Origin: Anthopleura xanthogrammica
Lineage: Eukaryota > Cnidaria > Anthozoa > Actiniaria > Actiniidae
Reading direction: 5' to 3'
DNA: 64,000 nt
NCBI GenBank assembly: GCA_964019055.1
Contig: OZ025217.1
Span: forward strand, 10,119,755-10,183,754
This document shows positions 10,201 to 25,200 of the stretch, in pieces. Positions within the stretch are counted from its first letter, which is position 1; each line of letters opens with the position of its first letter. The notes under the pieces are model-generated. The model searched no databases. It saw only the letters and a program-made list of their open reading frames with translations, and had not been told where the DNA came from. Made by a program: the position numbers and the translations under genes.

Positions 10201-13200
10201 TTTGCTAACAATTTCTTGGACATATCGTCTATCTTTGATGTGCTCAAAAACCTAAGATTACCGCGACTGAATCTTCCAAGACTTGAAGGAAAGTTCCCTG
10301 CCATACAGTTCAAGTCCTTCAACTTTGGTCTAAGCTTTGACTGGAAAATCAACTTGAATTTTAATCTAAACCTAAAGGGACCAGGATTCTTAAAACTAAT
10401 CAACATCCTTGGCAAACTAGGCGAGTTCTTTAAACAATTCAAACTTCCATCTTTCGACTTGGAAAAGTTTTTTGAAGATATAATGCCTGGAAAGAATATA
10501 GATCTAATTAAGTTTATTCAAGAACTCTTTGGTGGAAACTCCAACACTACGGCTGTTGGCAAGGGACCTAATAACATTTTGCAAGACTTTGTGAATCAAA
10601 TTTTGAACTTCCTAGATTCATCGATGCCAAATATTACTGTCATAAGTGACATCACTGACTTCTTTCAAGAACTTGGCCCTGTCATGAAAGATTTTGCAGA
10701 GAAAAGTACAAAGAAGATCTGCAAGGTCTACAAATTTGCTCTAAATTCTTCAAGAGACTTCAAAGACTTTGGAGAGAATTTAGAGAAAGAAGGAATAGTG
10801 ATACTGAAGAAAGTTGACGAAACTACTCAAGGAGCAGTTCAAGAAGTAATGAACTACACAATCATGATTGACAGCTTGATTGACCAACTTGAGAAAAACT
10901 TTACCGTTGCATCTCGTGGATTCGTTTCAAAATCTCTTCAAAAACTATCAAAGAGCCTGAAGGAAATCCAGGTGTTAGCCGATCACGTCGTGCAATTTGC
11001 AAATGGAACATCTTCTAAAGTAGGTGGAGTATGTATGAAGGGTGCAGATTTCTCTGCTGGTATTATCGATGAAGTTCAAAATGCTTCACGTGAAGCATTG
11101 ACAGAGTTGACCAAGTTTGTTGGCCCCGTTGCAAAAGGCATCAGAACTATTGGACAAGACTTGAAAACAGCAGTTACTAAAGTTGAGGATTGGTACAACG
11201 AAAACATGGCTGTCCGTGTAGGCAAAATATCCAAGATAGCTCGATTACTAGCAGATTTCATGTCAATGTTAAACACCAAAAAAGGCTTTTTAGGGAAAGT
11301 TCGAGAAATCGCCATCAAAGTGAACGGTGTCTTGACTCATATGCGTAATCTTCCGTTGTATGCCAATAAAGCTCGTGAGACCGCAGATGACATCATACAG
11401 TTTGCTGATCGAGCTCAAAGCTTCAAAGATGAAATCCTAAAGCTGGACATCAGGAAAGAATTTGGAATCGATTATGACAAGAAAGTGCGTGATCTTTGCA
11501 ACAAGTTCAAGGCCATGGCAAGTCAAACACTTAATAAAATTGGAGGTTATGACATTACTGCAGAGGTGAATAAATTCTTTACAGTTGAAGCTGATAAACT
11601 AATCAGTAAAGCGGTCACCAAGTTTAGAAGGATCAAAGAACCTATTTATGAGATACAAGGCGAATTAAGGGAAATATCATCCATGGTCAGCCAGATCATG
11701 GACGTCCTGATAAATCTGAAGCCCTTCACATCAAACTTTTCTCCCATACTTTCAACAATCAATAAGCTGCCAGACTGCCAGCAGACTGTTACTATATTCA
11801 AGGAAAGTACAAAACCGTGTGTGCGAAAAGCAATGATCGTCGGAAAGTATGTTATCGATCAGTACAAAGATATGCGCAAAGAAATTAAAGTCCTAAAAGA
11901 CATGATACCAGAAACGTGGAGAAACTTCAAGATCCAAAAGTGCATCAAAGGAGGAGCCTGTATATCGAAAGCCTTTATCGATCAAGCAAAAGTAATTAAA
12001 GAAAAAGTTGATGTCTTAAAGGACAAGTTTAAAGAAGCTAGTGGATACACTGACATGCTTGATACTTGTCAAGCTGGTGTTGAGAACATCACAAAGATCA
12101 TTGATACAGTCAAGCTTCTCATCCAGCAAGTGAAACAATTTGATTTGAAAGATGATGTACAGAAAGTTAAAGATGTACTGCGTCGGGTAACTGGAAGAGA
12201 TGTAACTGAGGTGTCACAAGGAGGCAGGGTCAGAAGAAGCATCAAAGGAGCTAAGGAGAAAGTAAAGCGAGTACTAGACTATATAAGAAAGGCCAAGGAA
12301 ACAAAAGAAAAATTAGAAGGCATCTTACAGAATACTTTTAAAGCCATGAAAGCTGTCTACAGCGATGCTGTAGTGGAGCATGTTCAGAAGATCAAGGATG
12401 TGCGAAACAAGCTGCAAACTTCGTATGATTTATGGAAGAAAACAAAAGACATTAACACCATCATTCAAGGTCTGGACACCATAATCAAGGAAGCATCAGA
12501 CTACGCTAAAATAATGCAGGGAGTCACGACCAAATTTTCTAACCCAGTCGTGAAACTGCTTATGGATACTGGAGAACTTAGTGATGTGATAAAACCACAT
12601 ATGGACAAATATATTGGTAAAGTAAAAGAAGTAACAGACAAAGTCAATGGCTTTTTCGATAAAGTAACGGAGTTCCAAAACAAAATAACGCTTCGTCAGA
12701 GAGGTCTTGATCTTTCACAGTATAAAGAATGGAGCGCGTATCCCTATTGTTCTGCCGACGTTTGTGTGCGATCTCTGAGGCGATCATCGTCGCTTTACTA
12801 CAGCATAATCTTCACATGGAAATTCCCCCACCTCGATGACCTTTCGTCGATGAAAGACACTGGAAGATGGCTGATACCTGGTTTGTTTGGAGATTACAAA
12901 GTCGAAGGAATCACGCAGCTTTCACAGTCATTAATGATACTCGGAATGTATGGAGTCTCCGCCAACGAGGGCAAGGCTTCAATTTTAGTTATTACAACTC
13001 CTGGCAGCAACACTGTACGGAAAATAATTCAACTAGGAAGTCCGCAATCTCCATTTACTGAGAAAATTGGCGGTGTCTCGGTTGCCCGAAACAGTATTTG
13101 GATTAGCAGTCGCACTTCGAACCAGATTTATCGCATCAACAAAGGATCAGTTACAGGAAGTATGTCATCTAGTGCTCCTTCTTGGGTAGGAATAGCCAAA

Positions 13201-16200
13201 AGTTATAGAGTGGAGGGCACTGCCTCTTCAGTGTCGTTCGATGAAGCTAAAACAATGCTATGGGTAACTGATGGTGTGGCTGGCAAGGGATACGGTTATC
13301 GATTATCGCCTGATGGGGATCTGTTATCGGGTAACATAGCCCCTGATCGAGTACTGATTATTGGAAAAGAAGCACAAGGTATGGCAATAGTACGTCAATT
13401 TAGCACAGAATATGTAGTGGTATCAAGATGTGCTATGGTTGCTGGATTCCAGTGCAAGCTGGAGTTTCACGACTTAAGTAATGGCAACGAAGTTAGCGAA
13501 AACAGTCTATCAAGAGTTGTCCGTACTCCATCAGGATTAGAATCTGTTGAAAAAGTCAGAAATGATCTGATCGCCATTGTGTTTTCCAGTGCAACTTACA
13601 GCGAAAAAAGTAAAGTTCAACAAATAGGAGGAGACTTTGAGGACAGATACTTCAGAATGAAGCTCCCAATCTTAAAAATGACTTTTGGAATCACTGAAAA
13701 CTGCTTATACTTCAGAGTGATGAAAGAGTGGATTATAACACCACGAAGGCTAATTCCTTTTGGTGACTTACGATGTGGGGCTTTAAGAAAACGAAGTATT
13801 CAAAATGAGCTTCTCGAGTCAGATGTTTACTCACAAGAGCTTGAAGAAGTTCACAAGCGCAACAAAAGAGCCACGGGTGAAATGCCATCATGTATGACAG
13901 TCAAGAGAGGGAATATCAGAAGAGGATATCAAGAGTTCATGCCGGATTGGCAACAGGTTATCATCGTGTTTGGTATTCCTGTTACACTTTTCGCTGGCGC
14001 TGGCGGTTATTGGTTTGTCGACTACCAAGCTCAGTTATGCATGAGGGATCGAACGTTCAAGGTAGGTTTGATTCCTGGTGCTTGGATTGCTGTGCACGCA
14101 GGAGCAAGTATAAACATTTGGATAGTTGAAGCTGGTATCACCATCGAAGCTATACTTCTTGAAACATATCTTCTTCCTGAGTTAACAGTCAAGATTGACA
14201 AATGGCCCTTAAAAGCATGCATTGAGCTGAAAATGAGGTTGACACCGTTGAAGATACGCGTCTGGTTGTGGTATCGATTCCGTCTTTGCATTAAAATCCG
14301 ATGCAAGTGCTGGAGTTGTAGCATCAAAATAAGATGGTGCAGCAAGAAGACATTTGCAGAGTGGTGGTGGTCCGCCAGACAAATCGAGCGCACTTTGTTT
14401 TCAAACTGCAAGGAAGACGTAGATAGAACTCCACCAATAGCAGGAACATGCAATGCGAGACAAGTTGGGGAAAAAATGTATTTTGTACAATGGCATGGAT
14501 TCAGAGAGGACACATCAATTAACCATTATTGGGTGAAAATAGGATCGATTAAAGGTTCTGGCGATGACTTTGGTGCAAATGTTGGAACATCGTTGAGCAC
14601 CATCGTTAGAAATCTGCCAATCATGCACGGAAGAGAAGTCTTTGTTAGTGTCAGAGCCACTAATGATATGGGGATGGACAGCAGACTGGCCTTATGTCCA
14701 TTGTTCAAAGCAAAACGAAGAGGACCACAAATACGCTATGTAAATGATGGTTCTGAAATAGGCCAAGAGAAGGATTATCAGTCAGATGATTATGGACTAG
14801 GAATGAATTTTGCTTGGGCTAAAGGCTCTCAAAGTATACTGGATGTAAAATGGGGTATATCAACTACTTCAAAGTGCACTCTTGATGAAAAGGAAGTCGA
14901 CGTTTACGGACTGATGCCAGTTGGTGAGACAATCACCATTCAAACATCGGGCTTGAATCTGAAACAAGGTCAGAAATACTATACAAGGGTTGTTGCTACC
15001 AACTCGATTGGATTAAAAGCGGTCATGTGTAGTGATGGCATCGTCATAGATACTACGCCCCCTGTAGCAGGCTACTTATATGATGGATCAGGAGAACAGG
15101 ATGCTGATTTTATTCCATCAACGAAACGAGTTCGTGCCAAGTATCAAGCATTTGTTGACAACGAGAGTCCTTTAGTTAAGTATGAGTGGAAAATAATGTT
15201 GTATGAAAACTCTCTCGCCATTACCCCCTTTGTAAACATACCACTACATCAAAGAACGCCACTGATGGAGGGACTGAATCTAAGCCCAGGGCAAAAATAC
15301 AAGATTATGCTACGAGGTACCAATGCAGCTGGTTTGCAGACTTCTGTTGAATCGAACGGTTTTGTGCCGGACAACACCGCACCTACTTGTGACGTACTTT
15401 TTGATGTACTATCAGAAAACGATGACCAGGATGTTGACTTTGTTCGAGAACTCAAGAGTATAAAGGCGAAGTGGAAATGTTCAGATTCTGAGAGTGGAAT
15501 CAAGAAACAGCTGCTTGCCGTGGGGACTTACCCGGGAGGTGATAATATCAAATCGTTTGATACAGTACACAAGTACAACGCTACAGTTCTTGAAGATGGT
15601 AACAACTTTGTGCAGGTAAATGGCTTTGAAATTGAGCCAAGAGTAAGATATCACGTGACAGTAAAAGTACTCAATGGGGCTGGAATTCGTCGGACAGTTT
15701 CCTCTGATGGTATCCTGATTGATACGACACCACCTGCTGTTGCACCTCAATTCATCAAAGACGGCTTGAAAGGAAGAGATCAAAACTACACAAAGGAACG
15801 CTTTACGTTCAGTGTTCATTGGGAGCAAGCTTTCATTGACGCAGAAAGTGGTTTGGCTGAGTATCGCGTTGGGCTGGGCACAAAACCCGGACTCACAGAT
15901 ACAAAGAACTTAATATCTGTTGGAAAAAGATACAATGCAACGCTAACGGGATTGCTGCTTGAAAGTGGACGTAAATATTTTGCCACAGTTGTAGGGTGTA
16001 ATGGAGTACAGATGTGCGTGAATGCCAGCAGTAATGGTGCTATTGTTGATTACGTACCTCCGCATACCGGTACCGTCATCACTGGTTATAAAGGGCCACC
16101 TGTTCTCTTTCAGTGGAATACTAAATCAGTATGGGCTCGATGGAATTGGTGCCCAGCAGACGAAGTAAGGACCTCTACGTCCCTCGACAACAGGAGGTGT

Positions 16201-19200
16201 AGTAACAATAGTTACTATGATGTACATTCTGGCATCGATAGTTTTGGCTTGTCGGTCACTTCCTTGGTAAATGAACAATTACTAGCTGAAGTGAAGAAAG
16301 TTGGTCGAGTGCGTATGAGCGGAAGATCTATTGAACTGGAAGATGGGATATATTCAGCCGTGGTACAGGCAACCGACAAAGCTGGAATGAACTCCAACGG
16401 ATATTCAAATACATTCATTGTAGACAGCTCCCCTCCCAGTGTTTTGATCATCCAACATGGACATCGTGGAAATATGATTAAATATACAAGAGACAAGGAC
16501 TTTAAGTTTAAAAGCTACTTTGAAATCGAAGATGATCTCACAAAGGTTATTGCGTACAAAGTTTCTGTTGGCAGTTATAGTGGAGCAGATGACGTTGCCA
16601 GTTCTAAGACTATCGTCTTACCACAGCCTCAGTATTCAATAGCAGTTAACTGGACTGCTGAAGAACCTATCAAGCTTGAAAACAACCGAAAATACTACGT
16701 AACCGTGCAGGCAATCAACAGCGCAGGATTGACGGGAATAGGTTCTTCAGATGCACTTCTCTCAGATTCAGAAGCTCCAAGAGTCGCTGTTGTTCTGGAT
16801 GGATGGGGAATGATGGATGCGAAGTACCAAAGCTATGCTTCTATTTACCGTGCACAATGGCATGGCGTTAGTGATTTTTCTGGGATAGATTCCATCTATC
16901 TTGGACTGAAAAGTACGTACAGTTCCAGCGTATGCGATGTGAGCCCATTAGAATTGGTACCAAACAAAGCGAGCTCTCACATTCTATCTGGACTTAGTCT
17001 TAACTCAGGATCGAAGTATTTTGCGTGTGTTAAAGTCATTGACAACGCTCAAAATGAAGCGCTTTTCTCTTCTAATGGCGTAATAATCGACAACACCCCT
17101 CCACGCGCTGGAACTGTGGTAGACGGAAAATCTGGTCCAGATATTGATGTACAGGCTGAAGGCTCAATTTTGTGGGCTTCGTGGTCAAACTTTACCGAGC
17201 AAGAAACACAGATTGTCCAGTACAAGCTGGCTTTTGGCACGGCACCTGGAAAAGAAGATATTCAAGAATTTACCGACGTGGAACTCGTAGAGAGAGCTGC
17301 TAGTACAAGGATGAAGGTTTCTGAACTTCAGAGTGGTCAGCGGTACTACGCAACGGTAGTGGCTGTCAATAACCTTGGTATCCCAAGCGCCAAAGTATCT
17401 TCAAATGGTGTATTAGTTGATTTTACCCCACCTGAATTCACCAGGCCAGTAACTGATGGTACTATTACAGGAGAAGATGTTGCATATACAAACAAACAAG
17501 TTTTATCGTGTTCTTGGACTTGCGAAGATCAAGAAACAGGTCTGCAATCTGTTGAAGTGGCCTTTGGACTGCAACCTGGAGTAACTAACGTGAAAAACTT
17601 CACAAGAGTTCCAAATAACCAGAGAAAATTTGTCTTCTCGACAAATCTTCGACCAGGAATAAAGTACTTTGCGATGGTCAGATGCACAAATATAATCGGG
17701 CTCGCTTCTATATCTACTTCAAATGGGGTAGCATATGATAATTCACTTCCTATACCCCAGTTCATTGATGACGGAGACTATCACAATTCTACGAACAGAA
17801 TAACCCTAAGGTGGAGATTCTATGATGTTGAAAGTGGAATAAAAAAATATCACGTTTTTATACATCTTGTGGATAATTCAAGCAGACAAGGTCCATTCGA
17901 GTTTTCGGGTGCCCTTACTTTGGCGACAGTTAACCTGAACTCACCTCTTGCTGTTGGAAAAACATATTTTGTAACCGTTACAGCCTTCAACGGTGCTGGC
18001 CTGACAGCGTCTATAACATCTGATGGATTTAAAGTAGACAACACTCCACCTCTTTGTGAAAACGTTTGGGATGGAGATAAACCATCCAACGCAGATTTAC
18101 GCTTCATTGGAAAAACAAACAGACTAACAGTATCCTGGAACTGCTCTGATAACGAGTCACCATTAATCAAAATTCAGTTTTCTGTTCAGGAGGTAAATTC
18201 ACAAGCGTTTATTCTACCCTTCCATCCACCGAAACAAAAGTTAAATTCAAGTGGCACTACTATTATTACTGGCAATGGCAGATGGAATCCAAGATATCTA
18301 GAGGGGAAAACCTACAGAGTTGGAATAGAGCTGACCAATGCTGTCAAACTGAGCTCTGTTTACTGGACTAATGGTGTACTTGTTGACACTTCTCCTCCCG
18401 TATTTAAGGCTCTCAGGCTAAGATTCAATCCAATAAATGATGTGTTAACAGCAAGTTGGAATGTGAAGGACGAGGAAAGTGGTGTTGATAAGGTACAATG
18501 GGGCCTGGGTAGCAGTCCTGAGAAAACAGATATTTTGAACTTAACGTCTATCGACAAAGCCATTAATAGCCTCACACTTTCCAACTCTCAAGTTCAACTA
18601 CAACTTGGAAGAACCTACTTTTTAACTCTCGTCTCAACAAACCTCGCAGGTTTAGCAAGTAGAACGGTGTCAAATGGAGTTGTGATTGATCGTACTAGAC
18701 CCGAAGCTGGTGTTGTGTCTGCACAATACGTTTTGCCATTGAACTATGACAGAAATAGAAACGTTGTTCCTGGGTCATCATTCACAGTGTCTTGGACAGG
18801 ATTTGTCGATAAAGAAAGTGGGATATCCCAATACAGCTGGGCTACAGGAAATAACTTACAATCGCTTCTAACTCTGGATGACAGCAAATATACAAACATT
18901 CTGCTCGACGAATCCGTTGGAGGCGTGCAGATTATGAACATCACTCTGGTTGGCAATACTACATACTACGTGTGCATCAGAGCAACCAATGGCGCAGGCC
19001 TGCAGAGAACAGATTGCTCACCAGGAATGACAGTAGTACTGGGTAAATTCTCGGCTGGCGTGGTGAACGATGGTCCAAGAACCTCAAAGAAAGACCTGGA
19101 TTTCCAGCTTGATGATAGAGCATTATGGGCTTACTGGAGTGGATTTAAGGATCCTGTATACGGAGTGTCTTCATATGAATGGTGTATCGGGGATCACCAA

Positions 19201-22200
19201 CCTCGACCATCAGACAGTAATATATGTAAATGGCCTTACATGAAAGTACCCCTGCTTAGGAACTATGCCCATCGTTTCTACAATCTAACACTCGCACACG
19301 GCACGACGTATTACGCTACCGTCAAGGCTTTAAATAGCCGAGGTGAAACTGTTCACGCAACTTCGGACGGTGTTCTGGTTGATCGCACCAGTCCTGCGGG
19401 AGGATCCATAAACGTTTCTCCGTCCATCGGTAAAGATACACAGTACGTGACTTCTCTGTCTGCTCCTACTGTTACTTGGGAGATGAATGACAACGAAAGC
19501 GGTCTGAGTCACTTTAGAATTGGAGTCGGTTCTCTATCCTTTCAAGACGATCTTCTCGATTTCAGAAAAATCAAACCTCTTGAAAGATCAGTGGATTTAG
19601 ACGAATTCAATTTCACATTAACCCATGGCTTGTCGTTCTTTGTGACGATAACAGGCGTTAACATGCTTGGACTTGAATCATCACTTATCACTCAACAAGT
19701 GGTGGTGGATACGACCCCTCCAGCTGTTGGTGTGGTAGTGGATGGTAACAGGACCGGTATTGATGGCGGGAATAAAGATCTGGATTACCAAACAAACAGT
19801 CAAGGGTTGTCTGCTCATTGGTATGGATTTGAAGATGATGAAAGTAATGTTGTGGAATACAAATGGTGTATTGGTTTACAACAAGGTAATGTTTCTCATT
19901 TGATATTGTCTGATTAACATCATTACCATCACCTCTGCCACATACAAACATTCGCACACGCACTTGGTATTTGCCAACTATAAAAAGATAGACAGACCCT
20001 CAACATTTCTATAACTTATTTTGTTTGTTCCTTTTACCAGGCACTTGCACCTTGACAAGCTTTACATCATGCGGGCTTCATACCTATGCCTCCATATCGA
20101 CCAACCTAGTGGAGGGAGTTCGGTACTACTTTACGGTACAGGCCATAAATGCAGCAGGACTGATACAAACCGCTTCGTCTGATGGCGTTACCATTGATAC
20201 AAGTGCACCAATCATTAGTGGAGTCACCCTATCAAGTCCTTCTGATGACATCTCTTTGGTAAACCTTGGAAACGTCACAGCTCAGAGCATTGGGAGAGTA
20301 CTTAAAGTTAGTTGGGACAAAGTCACTGATACTGAGAGCGATATTTCCAGCTTGACGTACTGTGTTGGAAGAACAATCAATGGATGTGACATCATCGACT
20401 GGACCAAGTTAGACGTGGAAACAAACTCTCTCGTACAGCATTTTGAGAAGCCTTTGGCTGCCGGGACGGTACTTTATGCTACTTTACAAGCTACTAACGG
20501 CGCTGGATTAAGTGTAAATGCAACAACAGGTGCTCTACTTCTGGACTCTTCTCCTCCCAGTGAAGGAAGTGTTATCGTTGGAAACGTACCTGGTACAAAG
20601 TATCTCCAGAAGGACGAGGCTATTGAAGCTGATTGGGGTGGATTCGGGGACCAAGAAAGTGGCTTACACCATTTTGAATGGGCAGTTTGTTCAAAAATGG
20701 CCATCAAAGAATGTTTAACTCCATTTATCAACACAGGATTGACTTCACAGATGAACACCGAACAACTGGAGTTAAAGCCCGGTGTTGCATACGTTCTCAT
20801 CGTGCGGGCTTACAATAAGGTTGGGCTACGAAGTGAGGCCCAATCCAATGCCTTTGTTCTTGATAACAAGCACCCAGTACCAAGAGCCGTGCTTGATGGT
20901 AATTCGTATGGCAAAGACATTTCAATGCAGAGCTCAGTCAACACCCTAGCAGCAAACTGGGAACATTTCAATGACTACAACTCAAGAATAGCAAGTTACG
21001 AGATGTGCGTGGGAAGCAAGCCGCTGACATGTGATATCAATCCTTACCAAGATGTGGGAATGGCGCTCAAAGGTGAGATAACAGGACTCCGACTGACTCA
21101 TATGAAAACATACTACATCACTGTTCGTGCTACTAACGAAGCTGGCTATAAAGCAACTGGTTCCACAAATGGCGTCAAGATTGACAGTACACTACCTGTA
21201 GGAGTAAAGATACGAGATGGAAATGGCGAGGAAGATATCGATTATCAAGCAGATGACTCTTTCATCTCCGCAAATTGGGATCAGTTTACAGATACAGAGT
21301 CAGGAATAGAGAAATACATCTGGTGCGCGGGTACATCGAAAGGATCATGTGATGTCATCTCAGAGACTGAAATACCAGAGAGCACTCAGAAAGTTGCGCG
21401 ACAAATCAACCTGCCGCTGAGCTCAGGTGTGACTATTTACATGAAACTGAAGGCGATAAATAACGCAGGAGGAGCGACCACGGTATATTCAGATGGAGTA
21501 ACAATAGACAACAGTCCTCCACAACTGACGAAGGTAAGCATATCATTGTGTTCTAGAAAAAACTTTCAAATTTTTCCAAACCTAAAACAACCTCTGGGCT
21601 GATCTAAATCAGGGCACGGGTAACTCACAGGCTGAATTGGAATTTGAGCTTTGTGGAGCGAGGAAAACTCGAGGATCCAAAGAAACACCCTCGAATCAAG
21701 GGGAGAACTTCCAAGCTTTACTCACATACGATGCGCGAGACCGGGAATTAAACGAGAGAAGGCAGATGTGAGAGTCGAGTGTACTACCGTTACACCTCCC
21801 TTGATTCCATGGTAAATTATCTTAAGTTCCATCCAACAATAATTTGTTCTTTTGTATTTTTAGGTCCGAGATTTACAGACTAATAGTACTCTACAAGATA
21901 GAGACTTTATAACATCAAAAGTCGACTACTGCGCATCCTGGAGTGCTCGTGAACATGAGAGTAACATTAGCAAGAGTGAAGTATCTGTCTGCACTGACCT
22001 GAACCATAATGATTGCCTTGCCACGTCCATTAATGTGGGTAAGAAGTCTCTGATCTGTTTGCCCAATCTGAAGTTAGTTGAAGGCGTCAAGTATGTAACC
22101 ATCGTACGCGTAACGAACAGCGTGGGACTGAGTACCACTCGCACATCTGATGGTTTTCTATTGGACTCCACTCCTCCAATCACAGGAGAAATTAGCCACA

Positions 22201-25200
22201 TCACAAATGGGTCCGAGTCAATTGAGAGGTTTGGAAGAAGCTTCACTAGCAAAGATATTTCAGTACGCTTGAGTGGTTTCTGGGACAAGGAATCTTCGGT
22301 TTCTAAATATTACATTTGCCTGGGCAAGATCTCTAGAGGCTGCAACGTGGTCAATTTTACTGATATTGGTAATCGCACGGAATACACGTTCACAGGCATT
22401 AGTCTAGAGCATAATACTATGTATTATGTATCTGTAATTGCTGAGAACGAGGCACGTCTGCGAAGTGACATCGCGTCTTCGAATGGAGTCTTAATGGACG
22501 CTACAGGTAATTTTTTTGAAAACTCATTTTCATCTCGCATTTCTTCTCCAACTAAGCAGAGCACGTTCTAAAGGCCTCTGAGGTTGAGAGCTCGAAAATC
22601 AATACTCAAAAAAAACTATTAGCCTCAAAATATCAATGTTCAAGATTAGCTTATGAAATACAAAAGCCTCAATTTTTAACCGGTTTTAATTTTCTCCATA
22701 GCTCCGTTAACTAGTGATGTGCTTTACGATGGTGACAAAGAAGGCAAAGATCTCAACTTCCAACAATCAACCACTGACATTAAAGCACACTGGACATCGT
22801 TCGAAGACCCTGAAAGTGACGTTATAAAAGTCACATGGTGTGCTGGTACAGCTTATGGACTTTGTGACATAGTGGCATTGAAAACCATATCTCCATGGAT
22901 ACATAAAGTACATACCATACTTGAATCACCAATGAAAAATGGACAGAAGTTTTTCGTGTTGGTGAGAGCAACAAATGGTGCAGGTAAAACAACAACGCTC
23001 TCCTCCGATGGTGTGACAGTCGATAATTCTCCACCAGAATCTGGTGTAGTTGTAGATGGCAACTCTTCAAAGGATATCAGTTACCTTTATGGAGATGACG
23101 ACGTGCAAGCAAACTGGTCAGGCTTTGATGACAAAGAAAGTGGAATAGAGCGATATGAGGTTGCTGTTTGTGATGCCAGGAATCTAACTGACTGTCCACA
23201 ACCCTACACCAAAGTATATAATGCCACACAAGTGCGACTTACAGGTATTGATCAATGAAAACAATTATTTATAAAATTTCCACTTACATTATATGCTGCC
23301 ATGATGATAAGTTTTGTAGGGGAGGGCAGTTCAGTTAAAAATTACTTTTTGCTCTGATTCCCTCTAAGTTATATAGTTGTGATGCTCTTTCTACTGAGGT
23401 AATGAAATCTATCTTTGATATTTACAGGATTAGATCTTGATAGCGGAGCTATGTACATTGTCTTTGTAAAGGCAACCAATTTTGCTGGTCTGCAGACAGT
23501 TTCTAAATCCAATGGGTTCACACTTGACTTTAGTCCACCCAAAGAGAAAGACGCTTGGTTGGGACCTGGAAACAAGCATCTTCTCTTCCAATCAAGTGAC
23601 AATCAACTTCATGTCAGGTAAAGAAACGTTACGAGCATTTTTTGAAGGTTTTTTTTATCGTTGAGACAAATTGAAGTGGGAGGGTATGAGTACGGTGTTT
23701 GTTGGGCATGATCGTCTTCACCGAACGTCCTAGATCTGGGGTTGGGTGTGACTGCTTATAGGTATAAACTTACAGTTATTGAAAGTCCAATGGTAAACTG
23801 AGGGAAAGAGTGGAACAGAAGTGTTTGCTCGCCACCCATCTTCACTTTTTCCCAAGTCTTCCCTTAAACATCCATCCTCTAAGTCCCTACAAATGCTATG
23901 CAATGTTCTGGTATACACTGAAAATCAAAACGCAAACAAATCAACAAATTTTACTTTGATACCAACCAATGATTTCTATTTTAGGTGGTCGCCGTTTGAA
24001 GATTCCGAAAGTGGAATTGTCAAATATGAACTTTGTGCCAGCTTGTCGTCCATTGAATGCAACGAGACGAAATTTGTGAAGGTCGGTGAAACCACAAATT
24101 ATTTACTTTCTGGATTGAAACTAGACCATGGCAGATCGTACCATGTGACAATAAAAGGCACAAATGGTGCTGGATTGTCTGCTACAGTAACAACAAAACC
24201 AATTCTAATAGACACCACCCCGCCTAAAGTTATTGACGAGGTTCAAGATCAAAATGCTTCCGACGCTACACCAACAGTGACACCAAATGGAATCAATAAC
24301 AACAGTTTGCCAAATGACTTACAAGAATCGCCAAGTCCAAGCCCTTATATCAGGTTTACTTGCACTGAAGAACTGCTTAGCGTAGACTGGGACGAGTTTG
24401 ACGATCCTGAGAGTGGAATGTCAAAGTACGAATGGTGCGTCGGCACCAGAAATGGAGCTTGTGACGTTTTCCCTTTGACGTCAGCTGGTTTAGGTTCAAG
24501 TGGCAAAACAATAACGACTCGAATATCTTCAGGAACGCAACTCTTTGCAAAAGTCAATGTAGTAAATAATGTTGGATTGAAAACTGTTCTGAACTCTAAA
24601 AAATGTCTGGTGATAACTGTTGCTCCTAAGGTGGTAGATGTACTTGATCTGGATATCTCAAATACAAGCGATCCCACAGATGTTGATTGGATGTCCAACA
24701 TGAAGAGTCTGACCTTGAAATGGAGTTTGATTGGAAAGTTTCTAGACGATATTTCTCGCATGCGTCTTGAAGTAGCAGTAACATCCACGTCCCGCAACAG
24801 GAGTTTACCAAGACTAAATGAAAGAGAAGGCTGGAACGGGGAGCCTTTTGCTCAGGACTTCATGAATGTCCATGGATCGCAGCGAAACGTGACTGTTGAG
24901 AGTGTACAGCTGCAACCATGGAAAAAGTATCGTGGGGTGGTACGCGTATGGAACGAAGGGGGAATCTATGATGAAACTAGTAGCGATGGTGTACGTGTTG
25001 AACCAAGTCCACCTTTAGCTCGTCAACTCTTCATTCGGGACAAGTCACCAGAAAATGAACGAGCAAGATGGCTGCCAAATCTTCATCTTCCTCCCATTAA
25101 CAAAAGTGCGTTGGACAAAGAAGTCATCTACATTTCCTCTCCGAGTGAAATTTCAGTTGCTGTGAGCACTGGAATTAATGCTACAAATTCATCGCAACTA

